Below, piece after piece: positions 1 through 7,539 of a stretch of DNA of 64,000 nt (position 1 is its first letter; the number at the start of each line of letters is the position of its first letter). Under the pieces are notes generated by a model that was not told the origin of the DNA, ran no database searches, and saw only the letters and a program-made list of their open reading frames with translations. The translations under genes and the position numbers were made by a program. Source of the stretch: Pseudobutyrivibrio ruminis (GTDB lineage: Bacteria; Bacillota; Clostridia; Lachnospirales; Lachnospiraceae); the NCBI GenBank assembly GCA_015057315.1, contig SVER01000011.1:1-64000 (forward strand). The letters are read 5' to 3'.

Positions 1-123
1 CTTTCTCTTTGTAGTCTTCTTGGTTAAGATATGGCTCTTGTATGCCTTGTTTCTCTTAAGCTTTCCTGTTCCTGTTACCTTAAAGCGCTTTGCAGCTGCT
101 CTTCTTGTCTTCATCTTTGGCAT
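1..123 (-). CDS. rpmI: 50S ribosomal protein L35 (3' end outside window)
   Basis: The frame starts at an ATG at 123 and runs out of the window at base 1, so only the first 41 codons are seen. The product begins [20 protein letters not shown], the hallmark N-terminus of bacterial L35, a small basic protein of the large ribosomal subunit. A good ribosome binding site (AGGAGG, around 132-137) precedes it, 17 bases after the infC stop. This is the standard infC-rpmI-rplT order; rplT is expected just beyond the window edge. Identity is clear from the sequence; completeness cannot be judged. Confidence 0.95.
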   Translation of the reverse strand, partial: MPKMKTRRAAAKRFKVTGTGKLKRNKAYKSHILTKKTTKRK

Positions 124-140
124 GATAAATTCCTCCTGTA

Positions 141-650
141 TTACGATTTCTTTTCTGTAAGCACCAGGCTCATACTACGGCCTTCAATCTTAGGTGCCTT
201 TTCCACTACTGCAACATCTGCAAGAGCCTCAGCAAAATCATCTAAGATATGCTTAGAAGACTGCATGTGAGCCATCTCACGTCCACGGAAACGAAGTGTA
301 ACCTTAACCTTGTCACCCTTTGAAATGAACTTCTTAGCTGCATTTACCTTTGTGTTCATATCATTAGCATCAATGTTTGGAGACATACGTATTTCCTTTA
401 CCTCAACAACATGCTGCTTTTTCTTAGCTTCCTTTTCCCTACGTGCCTGCTCATAGCGGTATTTACCGTAATCTACAATCTTGCACACTGGTGGATTTGC
501 CTTAGGTGAAATCTTAACTAAATCTAAACCTTCATCATCGGCAAGCTTCTGCGCCTCTCTTGCTGACATAATGCCAAGCTGTTCCCCATCTGAACCGATT
601 ACACGAACTTCTTTGTCGCGAATCTGTTCATTAATCATTAATTCGCTAAT
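141..650 (-). CDS. infC: Translation initiation factor IF-3, AUU start codon
   Basis: IF-3 binds the 30S subunit and checks start-codon pairing. From 650 the product is 169 residues, the normal family length, with the N-domain ending near residue 70 ([12 protein letters not shown] at 53-64), a charged linker (KEAKKKQ) and the C-domain. I place the start at an ATT codon (650-648): a GGAGG at 658-662 lies seven bases upstream, and the sequence [15 protein letters not shown] matches the family from the first residue. An ATG at 638 is possible but its spacing is far too long. The longer frame back to 701 would run through a terminator hairpin. Rare AUU starts are known for infC and let IF-3 repress itself; that this occurs here is inferred. 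Confidence 0.93.
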   Translation of the reverse strand: MSELMINEQIRDKEVRVIGSDGEQLGIMSAREAQKLADDEGLDLVKISPKANPPVCKIVDYGKYRYEQARREKEAKKKQHVVEVKEIRMSPNIDANDMNTKVNAAKKFISKGDKVKVTLRFRGREMAHMQSSKHILDDFAEALADVAVVEKAPKIEGRSMSLVLTEKKS

Positions 651-799
651 GGTACTACCTCCAAATAATAAAAAAAATAGTGGATACAGAATATCCACCA
701 TAAATCATCACAAACAAGGTTTGTGTGAAGTATAAACCCGAGTCACTAATAAGTGCTAAGGTGAGAGTGGATACTCTACTTTGTTTTCACAACAGTCAT
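651..799 (-). ncRNA. infC-rpmI-rplT leader RNA, probable L20-type attenuator
   Basis: About 145 nt of untranslated leader separate the promoter from the infC start. It holds a hairpin at 764-777 (AGAGT/ACTCT), one at 744-755 (CACT/AGTG), one at 709-725 (CACAAAC/GTTTGTG) and the terminator at 680-698. The segment at 767-776 (GAGTATCCAC on the minus strand) is complementary over 10 bp, with one G-U pair, to 689-698, the 5' arm of the terminator. Pairing of the two would prevent termination. In Firmicutes this operon is known to be controlled by ribosomal protein L20 through such a switch; assignment here rests on position and on the alternative pairing that I see. Confidence 0.75.
672..698 (-). 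terminator. Attenuator hairpin in the infC leader
   Basis: On the minus strand GTGGATA and TATCCAC (680-698) form a 7-bp stem with a 5-base loop, followed at once by TATTTTTTTTATT (to about 668). This intrinsic terminator ends only a few bases before the infC ribosome binding site, so it can only work as a regulated terminator. The left arm can instead pair with 767-776 further upstream (see the leader entry). Confidence 0.85.
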
Positions 800-828
800 A
801 ATTTAACACAAAACAAAACTAACGTCAA
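800..828 (-). promoter_or_regulatory. Sigma-A type promoter for infC operon
   Basis: Minus strand TTGACG (823-828), a 17-base spacer and TAAATT (800-805). Transcription would begin near 793. The same -10 (TAAATT) occurs before rpsB. Confidence 0.65.
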
Positions 829-838
829 CAGTTTTATG

Positions 839-1657
839 TTATTTAATAACAAATTTATGTATTACTTCTGCTATTGCACCATGGTTATTGTCATTTTCTG
901 TGACAAAATCTGCAACAGACTTTAATTCTTCTCTGGCATTTGCCACAGCTACACCAGTACCTGCCGCTTCTATCATACTGATATCATTTCTCTCATCTCC
1001 CACAGTTATAACATCATCCATGGAAATGCCTTTAAGCTTTGCAAGCTTTTTAACACCATCGCCTTTTCCAGTACCCTTTTTAATATATTCAAGGAAAGCA
1101 TAATGTGAGAAAAAGCTTTCGAAACGATTACCATAAACTTTTTCGTGTTCATCCTTAAATGCTTGAAGGTTTTCCGGATGATCATAGTCTATAGCAATAA
1201 GCTTTGTGATTTTTTTGTCCTTTAGATCATCAACACTATCTAAGTAAACTAGCTGTTCTCCTGAAAGCTTCTTATAGCTTTCTATAAACCAGTTGTCATT
1301 AAATGTGTAAATATGCTCAACATCAAAAGTGACACAAGTAAAGCCTTTAAGTAATACCTCTGAAATTACCTCTCTTGCATCATCGTTATTTAAATAATCA
1401 CCAAACAAAGCTTCATCGCTATCAAATCTGGTACCAATGATACCTTGATGTCCAAGAATATAAACATCATCTCTTTTAAATTCATCATACACTGAAAGAA
1501 TTTCTCTAAGGGCATGATTAGGTCTGCCAGTATTAAAGGCAAATACATGCCCTGCATCTAAAAGCTCACTGATTGCAGCAAGATTCTCCTTTGAAATAGT
1601 TTTGTCATCGTTAAAAAGTGTGCCGTCCATATCTACGGCTAATAATTTCCTACTCAT
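839..1657 (-). CDS. Cof-type HAD-superfamily sugar/cofactor phosphatase
   Basis: A 272-residue cytosolic hydrolase of the HAD IIB (Cof) subfamily. Motif I is DMDGTLF (Asp9 nucleophile, Asp11), the catalytic Lys region lies before the end, and motif IV is VGDERNDISMIEAAG, typical for Cof proteins that dephosphorylate sugar phosphates or cofactors; the substrate cannot be told. I start at the ATG at 1657, which follows GAGG with six bases between and overlaps the 3' end of ppk by 8 bases; the frame remains open up to 1687 but those ten residues have no family match. It is the last gene of the ppx-ppk series. No convincing terminator lies between its stop and the infC promoter. Confidence 0.85.
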   Translation of the reverse strand: MSRKLLAVDMDGTLFNDDKTISKENLAAISELLDAGHVFAFNTGRPNHALREILSVYDEFKRDDVYILGHQGIIGTRFDSDEALFGDYLNNDDAREVISEVLLKGFTCVTFDVEHIYTFNDNWFIESYKKLSGEQLVYLDSVDDLKDKKITKLIAIDYDHPENLQAFKDEHEKVYGNRFESFFSHYAFLEYIKKGTGKGDGVKKLAKLKGISMDDVITVGDERNDISMIEAAGTGVAVANAREELKSVADFVTENDNNHGAIAEVIHKFVIK

Positions 1658-3815
1658 CAATAACCTCATTAGCCAGAATAGGAACAAAAGTCCTCTTTTT
1701 AAAGAAATCTATATCTGGCTCACTATGTTTTTTTGCCTCCCTGCAAAAAGTATCCTGTGCACCTACAGGCTTTTTTCCACGAGGCGGCTTTATTCTAACA
1801 TAAGTAGAGTCATCTGTCATCTCATAGGCTTTTAGTGTATCGCTAAGCTGTACATCAAGAATATGCTTTACTTTTGCCTTTAACAAATCATCTTCCACAG
1901 GGAAAATAATTTCTACACGTCTATCCAGGTTACGTGGCATCCAGTCAGCAGAGCCCATGTATATATCCTCTGCACCATTGTTATAAAAATAAAATATTCT
2001 GGCATGCTCAAGGTATGTTCCAACTATAGATGTAACATGTATGTTTTCACTGACCCCGGCAATGCCTGTCTTTAAGCAACATATACCTCTTATAATTAAT
2101 CTAATCTTAACACCAGCATTGCTTGCTTCATAAAGCTTCTCAATAATTTCTTTATCGCAAAGAGAGTTCATCTTAGCTACAATAATTGCTTCTTTTCCCT
2201 CCTTGGCATGGCTGATTTCTCTATTGATTAAGCTTACAAATGTATTCCTTAACCAAAGTGGTGCCACAACAAGCTTGTTCCAGCTGGCTGGTTCTGAATA
2301 GCCAGATAACATATTAAATACAGCTGTTGCATCCTCTCCGTATGTTTCATTACAGGTGAACATACCACAATCTGTATATAGCTTTGCTGTGGAATCATTG
2401 TAATTTCCAGTTCCAAGATGGACATAGCGTCTGATTCCATCCTCTTCACGGCGTACAACAAGGGCTATCTTACAATGAGTCTTTAACCCTACAAGACCAT
2501 ATATTACATGCACACCTGCCTTTTCAAGCTTCTTTGCCCAGATAATATTGTTTTCCTCATCAAATCTGGCCTTAAGCTCTACTAGTACTGTGACCTGCTT
2601 TCCGTTTTCTGCAGCATGAGCAAGACTTGCAATAATAGGTGAATTACCACTGACTCTATACAGAGTCTGCTTAATAGCAAGCACCTGTGGGTCAAATGCC
2701 GCTTGCGCAATAAAATCAACTACAGGGTCAAAGGTTTCATAAGGATGATGTAACAAAATATCACCCTTTTTTATTTCATCAAAAATCTTTTCTCCTGGAC
2801 GAAGCCTTGGATTTTCCTGAGGCTTAAATATAGGCTGCTTAAGATTAGCGTGGCCCTCAATTCCATATAATTTCATAAGGAAGGTTAAATCAATAGGACC
2901 CTTAATCTTGTAAATGTCTATCTCATTTACACCTAGGTTTTTCTTAAGAATAGAAAGGAGCTTTTTATTTATCGTTCCTTCTACCTCTAATCTGATTACC
3001 TCTCCCCACTGACGAGACTTAATCTGCTTTTCTATTTCAAGGAGCAAATCCTCTGCCCCTTCTTCATCTATAGAAAAATCAGCATTACGCATAATACGAT
3101 AAGGCGAAGCTGCAACCACATTGTAGTTTAGGAATAGCTTTTCCATATTTCTTTCGATAATCTGCTCTAAAAGAATGAAGCAATCCTGCTGCTTTTCATT
3201 AGATGGCAATGATACAAACCTAGGAAGAACAGATGGCACCTGAACTGTGGCAAATTCCACATCATCATTGCTTCTATCTCCTAATGTGCTGCCCTTTTTC
3301 TTTTCGATTAAGGCGGCAATATTTAGAGACTTGTTTCTAATTAAAGGGAATGGTCTTGATGCATCAAAAGCCATAGGAGTAAGAACAGGATATACCTGAC
3401 TCATAAAAAATGAATCAATATATTTTAACTGCTCTTCATTTAAATCCTCATATTTGTCATAGATAATAATTCCGTTTTCTTTAAGAATAGGATTTAGATG
3501 TTTGCCAAAAATATTGTACTGTAAGTCCACAAGCTCTCTGGTCTTTTCGTTGATTGCAATAAGCTGCTCAGTAGGTGTCATGCCGGCAATGTCAGGCTTT
3601 GTGTAGCCTGCATGCTCCATATCCTTTAGGGATGCAACTCTTACCATAAAAAACTCATCCAGGTTAGATGATGTGATGCTTACAAACTTTACCCTGTCAA
3701 GTATAGGCAGCTCCTTTACCATAGCTTCATTTAAAACTCTAAGCTCAAACTTAAGCCAGCTAAGCTCTCTATTGTCATAATATTTTGCATCTGAAAGATT
3801 TATTTTATTTTTCAT
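1650..3815 (-). CDS. ppk1: Polyphosphate kinase 1
   Basis: A 721-residue kinase that polymerises the gamma phosphate of ATP into polyphosphate and can run in reverse. It has the normal PPK1 architecture: N-terminal domain (about 1-105), head domain and two phospholipase-D-like C-terminal domains. The phosphorylated histidine is His447 in GLKTHCK, the second catalytic histidine is His466 in YVHLGTGNYN, and the second PLD-like motif reads GSADWMPRNLDRRVE. The start ATG follows GGAGGG. It lies 8 bases after ppx and overlaps the HAD gene, so polymer synthesis and breakdown are co-transcribed. Confidence 0.97.
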   Translation of the reverse strand: MKNKINLSDAKYYDNRELSWLKFELRVLNEAMVKELPILDRVKFVSITSSNLDEFFMVRVASLKDMEHAGYTKPDIAGMTPTEQLIAINEKTRELVDLQYNIFGKHLNPILKENGIIIYDKYEDLNEEQLKYIDSFFMSQVYPVLTPMAFDASRPFPLIRNKSLNIAALIEKKKGSTLGDRSNDDVEFATVQVPSVLPRFVSLPSNEKQQDCFILLEQIIERNMEKLFLNYNVVAASPYRIMRNADFSIDEEGAEDLLLEIEKQIKSRQWGEVIRLEVEGTINKKLLSILKKNLGVNEIDIYKIKGPIDLTFLMKLYGIEGHANLKQPIFKPQENPRLRPGEKIFDEIKKGDILLHHPYETFDPVVDFIAQAAFDPQVLAIKQTLYRVSGNSPIIASLAHAAENGKQVTVLVELKARFDEENNIIWAKKLEKAGVHVIYGLVGLKTHCKIALVVRREEDGIRRYVHLGTGNYNDSTAKLYTDCGMFTCNETYGEDATAVFNMLSGYSEPASWNKLVVAPLWLRNTFVSLINREISHAKEGKEAIIVAKMNSLCDKEIIEKLYEASNAGVKIRLIIRGICCLKTGIAGVSENIHVTSIVGTYLEHARIFYFYNNGAEDIYMGSADWMPRNLDRRVEIIFPVEDDLLKAKVKHILDVQLSDTLKAYEMTDDSTYVRIKPPRGKKPVGAQDTFCREAKKHSEPDIDFFKKRTFVPILANEVIDE

Positions 3816-3823
3816 ATTCCCTC

Positions 3824-5347
3824 CTAAAGTATGCCATTTTCCTTAAGAACAGGTTTTATTGAAAATATATCCTCAAAATAATCTGCATTTTTCTTGAACA
3901 AGCCCTTTTCCAAGGCAAGGGAGCTATTAGCTTCAATAGATATTACAAGCTCTCTATCCTTTACTCGCATAGAAACGTTTTTGATTTTTTGCTTGTGAGA
4001 ACGATCCAGGGCATTTGCTACCTTTAATATTGCAAGTAGCTTTAGAATGATTAAATATTCTTCCCTTGTAAATCTATCTGAAAGATTTTCGTATGGCTCC
4101 ACAGGCTTTCGATTAAATTCTACAGTGGTGGCTATAAGTTCCCGTTCCTTATGACTAAGGCCAAGTATTTCAGATGACATGATAATTGTATAAGAACAGC
4201 TGGAAGCCTCTGCCAATGAAATATATTTGCCACAGTCATGGAGTATTGCTATACATTGAATTAGGATTCTTTCCCTTTTGCCTAAGCCATGGTATTTTTT
4301 CATTACATCAAAAATCTCTGATGATAGCTTAAACAACGCCTTTAGATGAGGCTGATAGCTGCCATATCTTTTTGCTATAGCCCAGGCTGCCGATATAATA
4401 TCGTTTTCAAAATCATGTGTTGCTGTAAGCCATTTTTTTAAATAGCTATGATTATATGCCATACCCTCGGAAACCGATACACCTGGGGCATATACCATAG
4501 ATGGATTTAGGGTTTCGCCTAAAACCTTGTAAAGCATAACAACAGGCTCGATAAATCCCTCATTATCAATATAAACATCATTTTCGATTTCATAATTCTT
4601 AATGTAGTTCTTATTAATCTTATTTAAAAAATCAAGATAGTCTTTTATCTTAACCTTTTTGGAAGAAAAGCCTGATAGCCTTTCTGCAATAGAGCTTATC
4701 TGCACCCCAAGAAGAATCATGTACTTAGGCTCTATGTCATTTAAAAACATGGTTTTAAATACCTCTAGCTCCTTATACATCATTTCATAGGTTTGCTCTA
4801 AAGAGTTACTTGATGCACTTGTAAGCTTCTTTAGATTTTCACTTATTGATACGGTACCAAGACTAAGGTGCTGGGTTGTCACTATCTTCCCCTTTGAAAA
4901 CAGTGTAATCTGAAGAGACATTCCACCAACATCTATAAGCACTGCACTTTCCCCTACAATCTCCTCAAAGCCTTCTGTAGCGGCAACTGCCTGGTAACCT
5001 AAAAATCTTTGCTCTGAATTGGATAATACAGTGACTGAAAAGCCTGTATGAACCTTAATCTGTTCTAGAACAATCAAAGAATTGCTGGCAAGCCTGATAT
5101 TAGGGCCTGCTACAATAGAGAAATCATCTACCTTATAGCCTTCCATTGTACGCTTCATATCTGACAATATGCGACAAAGCTTACTTGTGGTTTCAGGTAA
5201 TATCTTCCCTACAGACAGAATATCCTTAATAATGTCTGAGGGAAGCTTTAGTGTGTCAATTGTCTTAATCCCCTTTTGTTTTCCAATTTCAAAAACCTTC
5301 ATTGTAGTCTCATAAGAGCCTATATAAATGCTTGCGAATAATTTCAT
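3824..5347 (-). CDS. ppx: Exopolyphosphatase / pppGpp phosphohydrolase, Ppx/GppA family
   Basis: A 507-residue ASKHA-fold phosphatase with the Ppx/GppA glycine-rich motif (SAVLIDVGGMSLQITLF near residue 130) followed by a C-terminal HD-type domain (ILHDCGKYISL) as in long Ppx proteins. It should trim polyphosphate from its ends, and perhaps hydrolyse pppGpp. I use the ATG at 5347 behind GGGGGAAGG; a TTG at 5359 would include the Shine-Dalgarno sequence in the protein. It sits between pheA and ppk, 16 bases after pheA. The N-terminal residues (IYIGSYETTMKVFEI) diverge from the usual DxGSNS motif, so activity is less certain than family membership. Confidence 0.85.
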   Translation of the reverse strand: MKLFASIYIGSYETTMKVFEIGKQKGIKTIDTLKLPSDIIKDILSVGKILPETTSKLCRILSDMKRTMEGYKVDDFSIVAGPNIRLASNSLIVLEQIKVHTGFSVTVLSNSEQRFLGYQAVAATEGFEEIVGESAVLIDVGGMSLQITLFSKGKIVTTQHLSLGTVSISENLKKLTSASSNSLEQTYEMMYKELEVFKTMFLNDIEPKYMILLGVQISSIAERLSGFSSKKVKIKDYLDFLNKINKNYIKNYEIENDVYIDNEGFIEPVVMLYKVLGETLNPSMVYAPGVSVSEGMAYNHSYLKKWLTATHDFENDIISAAWAIAKRYGSYQPHLKALFKLSSEIFDVMKKYHGLGKRERILIQCIAILHDCGKYISLAEASSCSYTIIMSSEILGLSHKERELIATTVEFNRKPVEPYENLSDRFTREEYLIILKLLAILKVANALDRSHKQKIKNVSMRVKDRELVISIEANSSLALEKGLFKKNADYFEDIFSIKPVLKENGIL

Positions 5348-5363
5348 ACCTTCCCCCAATTAA

Positions 5364-6500
5364 TTAATAATTTCCTAAAACTCTTACACTTACACACTCC
5401 TCCGAAAGACCTATAAGTGCATTTCTCACGGCCTCATCATCAAGATTACCGTCAATATCAATAAAGAATCTATACTGCCAGTTAACCCCCTTAATTGGCC
5501 TTGATTCAATTCTATTCATATTAATTCCATTAAACATGAGATTTGAAAGTATACGATAAAGGCTTCCTGGCTCATGGTTAATTTCTAGACATAGGCTGAT
5601 TTTGTCTGCTTTAGATCGATATTTTTTATCCTTTGAGACAATAATAAACCTGGTCTCGTTATTCTTGGCATCCTGGATGCTCTCCTCAAGGATATCCAAA
5701 TCATAAAGAGTGGCATTATAAGTACTTCCAATAGCAGCCTGAGTCTTATCCTTGTCATCTCTGATTTTCATTGCACTAACTGCTGTATTGCGAAGATTGA
5801 TAACATCCCAATCCATGTGTAAATTACGAATATATCCTTCACACTGGGATATTGCCTTAGGGTGAGAGTACACTGTCTTAATATCCTCTATTGTAGCCCC
5901 CTTTACCCCAAGAAGTGCATGATCTACCTTTAGAATTTGCTCACCTACAATTGCCACATTATATTCACTTAGCAAATCAAAGTTTTCTTCTACAGAGCCT
6001 GCCAAGCTGTTTTCGATAGGAAGTACAGCGTAATCTGCCCTGCCATCATTTATGGCATCCATTGCATCACGCCACAAATCAACATGAAAGCTATCCTTTA
6101 TATTCTCTCCAAAGAATGCCATCATAGCAAGCTGAGAGTAGGCTCCTTGAACACCTTGAAAGCAAACTACTGCATCAGAAAAATCATATTCCTCTACTTT
6201 TGTAAAACCTGTGTCAAAACTGACTCCATTATCTCTTAAAATAGCAAATTGCTTTTTGCGGCTAATTGACATTATCTGAGTGTAAAGCTCTCTAACAGCC
6301 TGCTCACTAAATGCATCATCCACATAGGATGATAGCTTATCAAGTTTTTCGTCCTCTCTTGCCTTATCATAAACCTTCTTGCCAGTGGCTATTTTATATT
6401 CAGCGACCTGACATGCCAGTTCCATTCTCTTTTGAAAGAGATTAAGTATCTCCTTGTCTACCTTGTCAATATCAACTCTTACCTCTGCTAAGTCTCTCAT
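5364..6500 (-). CDS. pheA: Bifunctional chorismate mutase / prephenate dehydratase (P-protein)
   Basis: Makes phenylpyruvate for phenylalanine from chorismate. The 378 residues contain an AroQ-type chorismate mutase (about 1-85), a periplasmic-binding-fold prephenate dehydratase domain (about 105-285; VCFQGVQGAYSQLAM, SLAGSVEENFDLL, NNETRFIIVS) and an ACT domain (about 295-375; NHEPGSLYRILS, ESRPIKG) that normally senses Phe. The ATG at 6500 has AGGAG five to six bases upstream and lies 7 bases after the preceding gene; the frame is open to 6518. Its place between a DUF5050 gene and ppx gives no functional hint. Confidence 0.95.
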   Translation of the reverse strand: MRDLAEVRVDIDKVDKEILNLFQKRMELACQVAEYKIATGKKVYDKAREDEKLDKLSSYVDDAFSEQAVRELYTQIMSISRKKQFAILRDNGVSFDTGFTKVEEYDFSDAVVCFQGVQGAYSQLAMMAFFGENIKDSFHVDLWRDAMDAINDGRADYAVLPIENSLAGSVEENFDLLSEYNVAIVGEQILKVDHALLGVKGATIEDIKTVYSHPKAISQCEGYIRNLHMDWDVINLRNTAVSAMKIRDDKDKTQAAIGSTYNATLYDLDILEESIQDAKNNETRFIIVSKDKKYRSKADKISLCLEINHEPGSLYRILSNLMFNGINMNRIESRPIKGVNWQYRFFIDIDGNLDDEAVRNALIGLSEECVSVRVLGNY

Positions 6501-6507
6501 AAGTCTC

Positions 6508-7527
6508 CTAATCATCAAGTGGCAAAATAGGTGGGTCGAACAATCCTACTTCTATACTTCCAACAGGCGAATGGAAGGTTGTACCTGATTTATAATCTGC
6601 AAAATATACATATCTACTAGTTACATTAATGTTATTATACTCACCCTCAGCTAGTAACACTTCTGCTCCACTAGTCAAATCTACCCTGTAGATTCCATCG
6701 GGATTTCCCTTTATTGACTGATAGTACAAATAGTTTCCAGCAACATTGTATCCGCTTGTTCCATAAGTGGTTATACCTGTTTTGCCATCGCCTGATAAAG
6801 AGCTTTTGTATACACGATTGTTATCATCAAGATTCATGTAGTACAGATTGTTATCCTCTATTATTGGCATCCACAGATTTTCCTCTGAAACAAATGCAGA
6901 ATCCTTGGTATCTATATTCATGCTGTGTAGATTATGATCCTTTTCTACACCTGAATAATACAATTTACCGTTGTAAATACAACGTGGATCAATTGAGCTT
7001 TTTGAAAGTTGCTCCCTTACTTTTCCATCGATTCCAACCTTGTAAAGACTGGTGGCATCCTCAGAATCATAATGAAAATATAGCACGCTATTTCCATTAA
7101 GTGCAGCAGCATTACAATTGGCATCATCTAAAATAATAACCTTGCCATTTCTTTTAGACATTCTACATAAGCTGTTAATATTTACATTCAAAAAGCCCAT
7201 CTGAGAGCTATCTCTATTTCCATTACGGCTGTAATAAAGATAGTGAGAATCACCATTTATAAAATATACACTATCATTTGCTAATATCTCTATATCTGTT
7301 TCGTCAGGATTCATTTTGTAAATCCTACTGTAGTCATTAGGATTAGCAAAATACACCACACCATCGCTTTCGCAAAACAATCCATTACCATAAAGATTTC
7401 CTATAGTGTTACCTACAGTTCCCTCCTCATTGTAAAAGGTAACAGTGTTGATGTACTTGTAATAACCTAATCCGCCAATAATAGCCAGTGCAACAACTAA
7501 AATGATAATTCTTCTTACTACCTTCAT
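6508..7527 (-). CDS. DUF5050-type membrane-anchored beta-propeller-like protein
   Basis: A 339-residue protein with one N-terminal membrane segment (residues 7-25, IIILVVALAIIGGLGYY) and an outside-facing body. The body repeats units of roughly 40-45 residues with the pattern LYYxxxxGxxxIYKxxxDG (for example YYSRNG, LYKVGIDGK, VYKSSLSGDGK, GIYRVDLTSG), the signature of DUF5050 proteins in Clostridia, probably a beta-propeller. No catalytic motif is visible and the function is unknown. It lies 12 bases after polC and 7 before pheA, so it is likely co-transcribed with both. Confidence 0.75.
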   Translation of the reverse strand: MKVVRRIIILVVALAIIGGLGYYKYINTVTFYNEEGTVGNTIGNLYGNGLFCESDGVVYFANPNDYSRIYKMNPDETDIEILANDSVYFINGDSHYLYYSRNGNRDSSQMGFLNVNINSLCRMSKRNGKVIILDDANCNAAALNGNSVLYFHYDSEDATSLYKVGIDGKVREQLSKSSIDPRCIYNGKLYYSGVEKDHNLHSMNIDTKDSAFVSEENLWMPIIEDNNLYYMNLDDNNRVYKSSLSGDGKTGITTYGTSGYNVAGNYLYYQSIKGNPDGIYRVDLTSGAEVLLAEGEYNNINVTSRYVYFADYKSGTTFHSPVGSIEVGLFDPPILPLDD

Positions 7528-7539
7528 TTACTCGCCCCC

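Noticed and set aside
651-701. Longer infC start at 701
   Set aside because: It would translate through the attenuator hairpin and U-tract and has no family match.
800-860. Terminator after the HAD phosphatase gene
   Set aside because: Only a weak AT-only dyad (GTTA/TAAC) near 840-852 and no U-tract.
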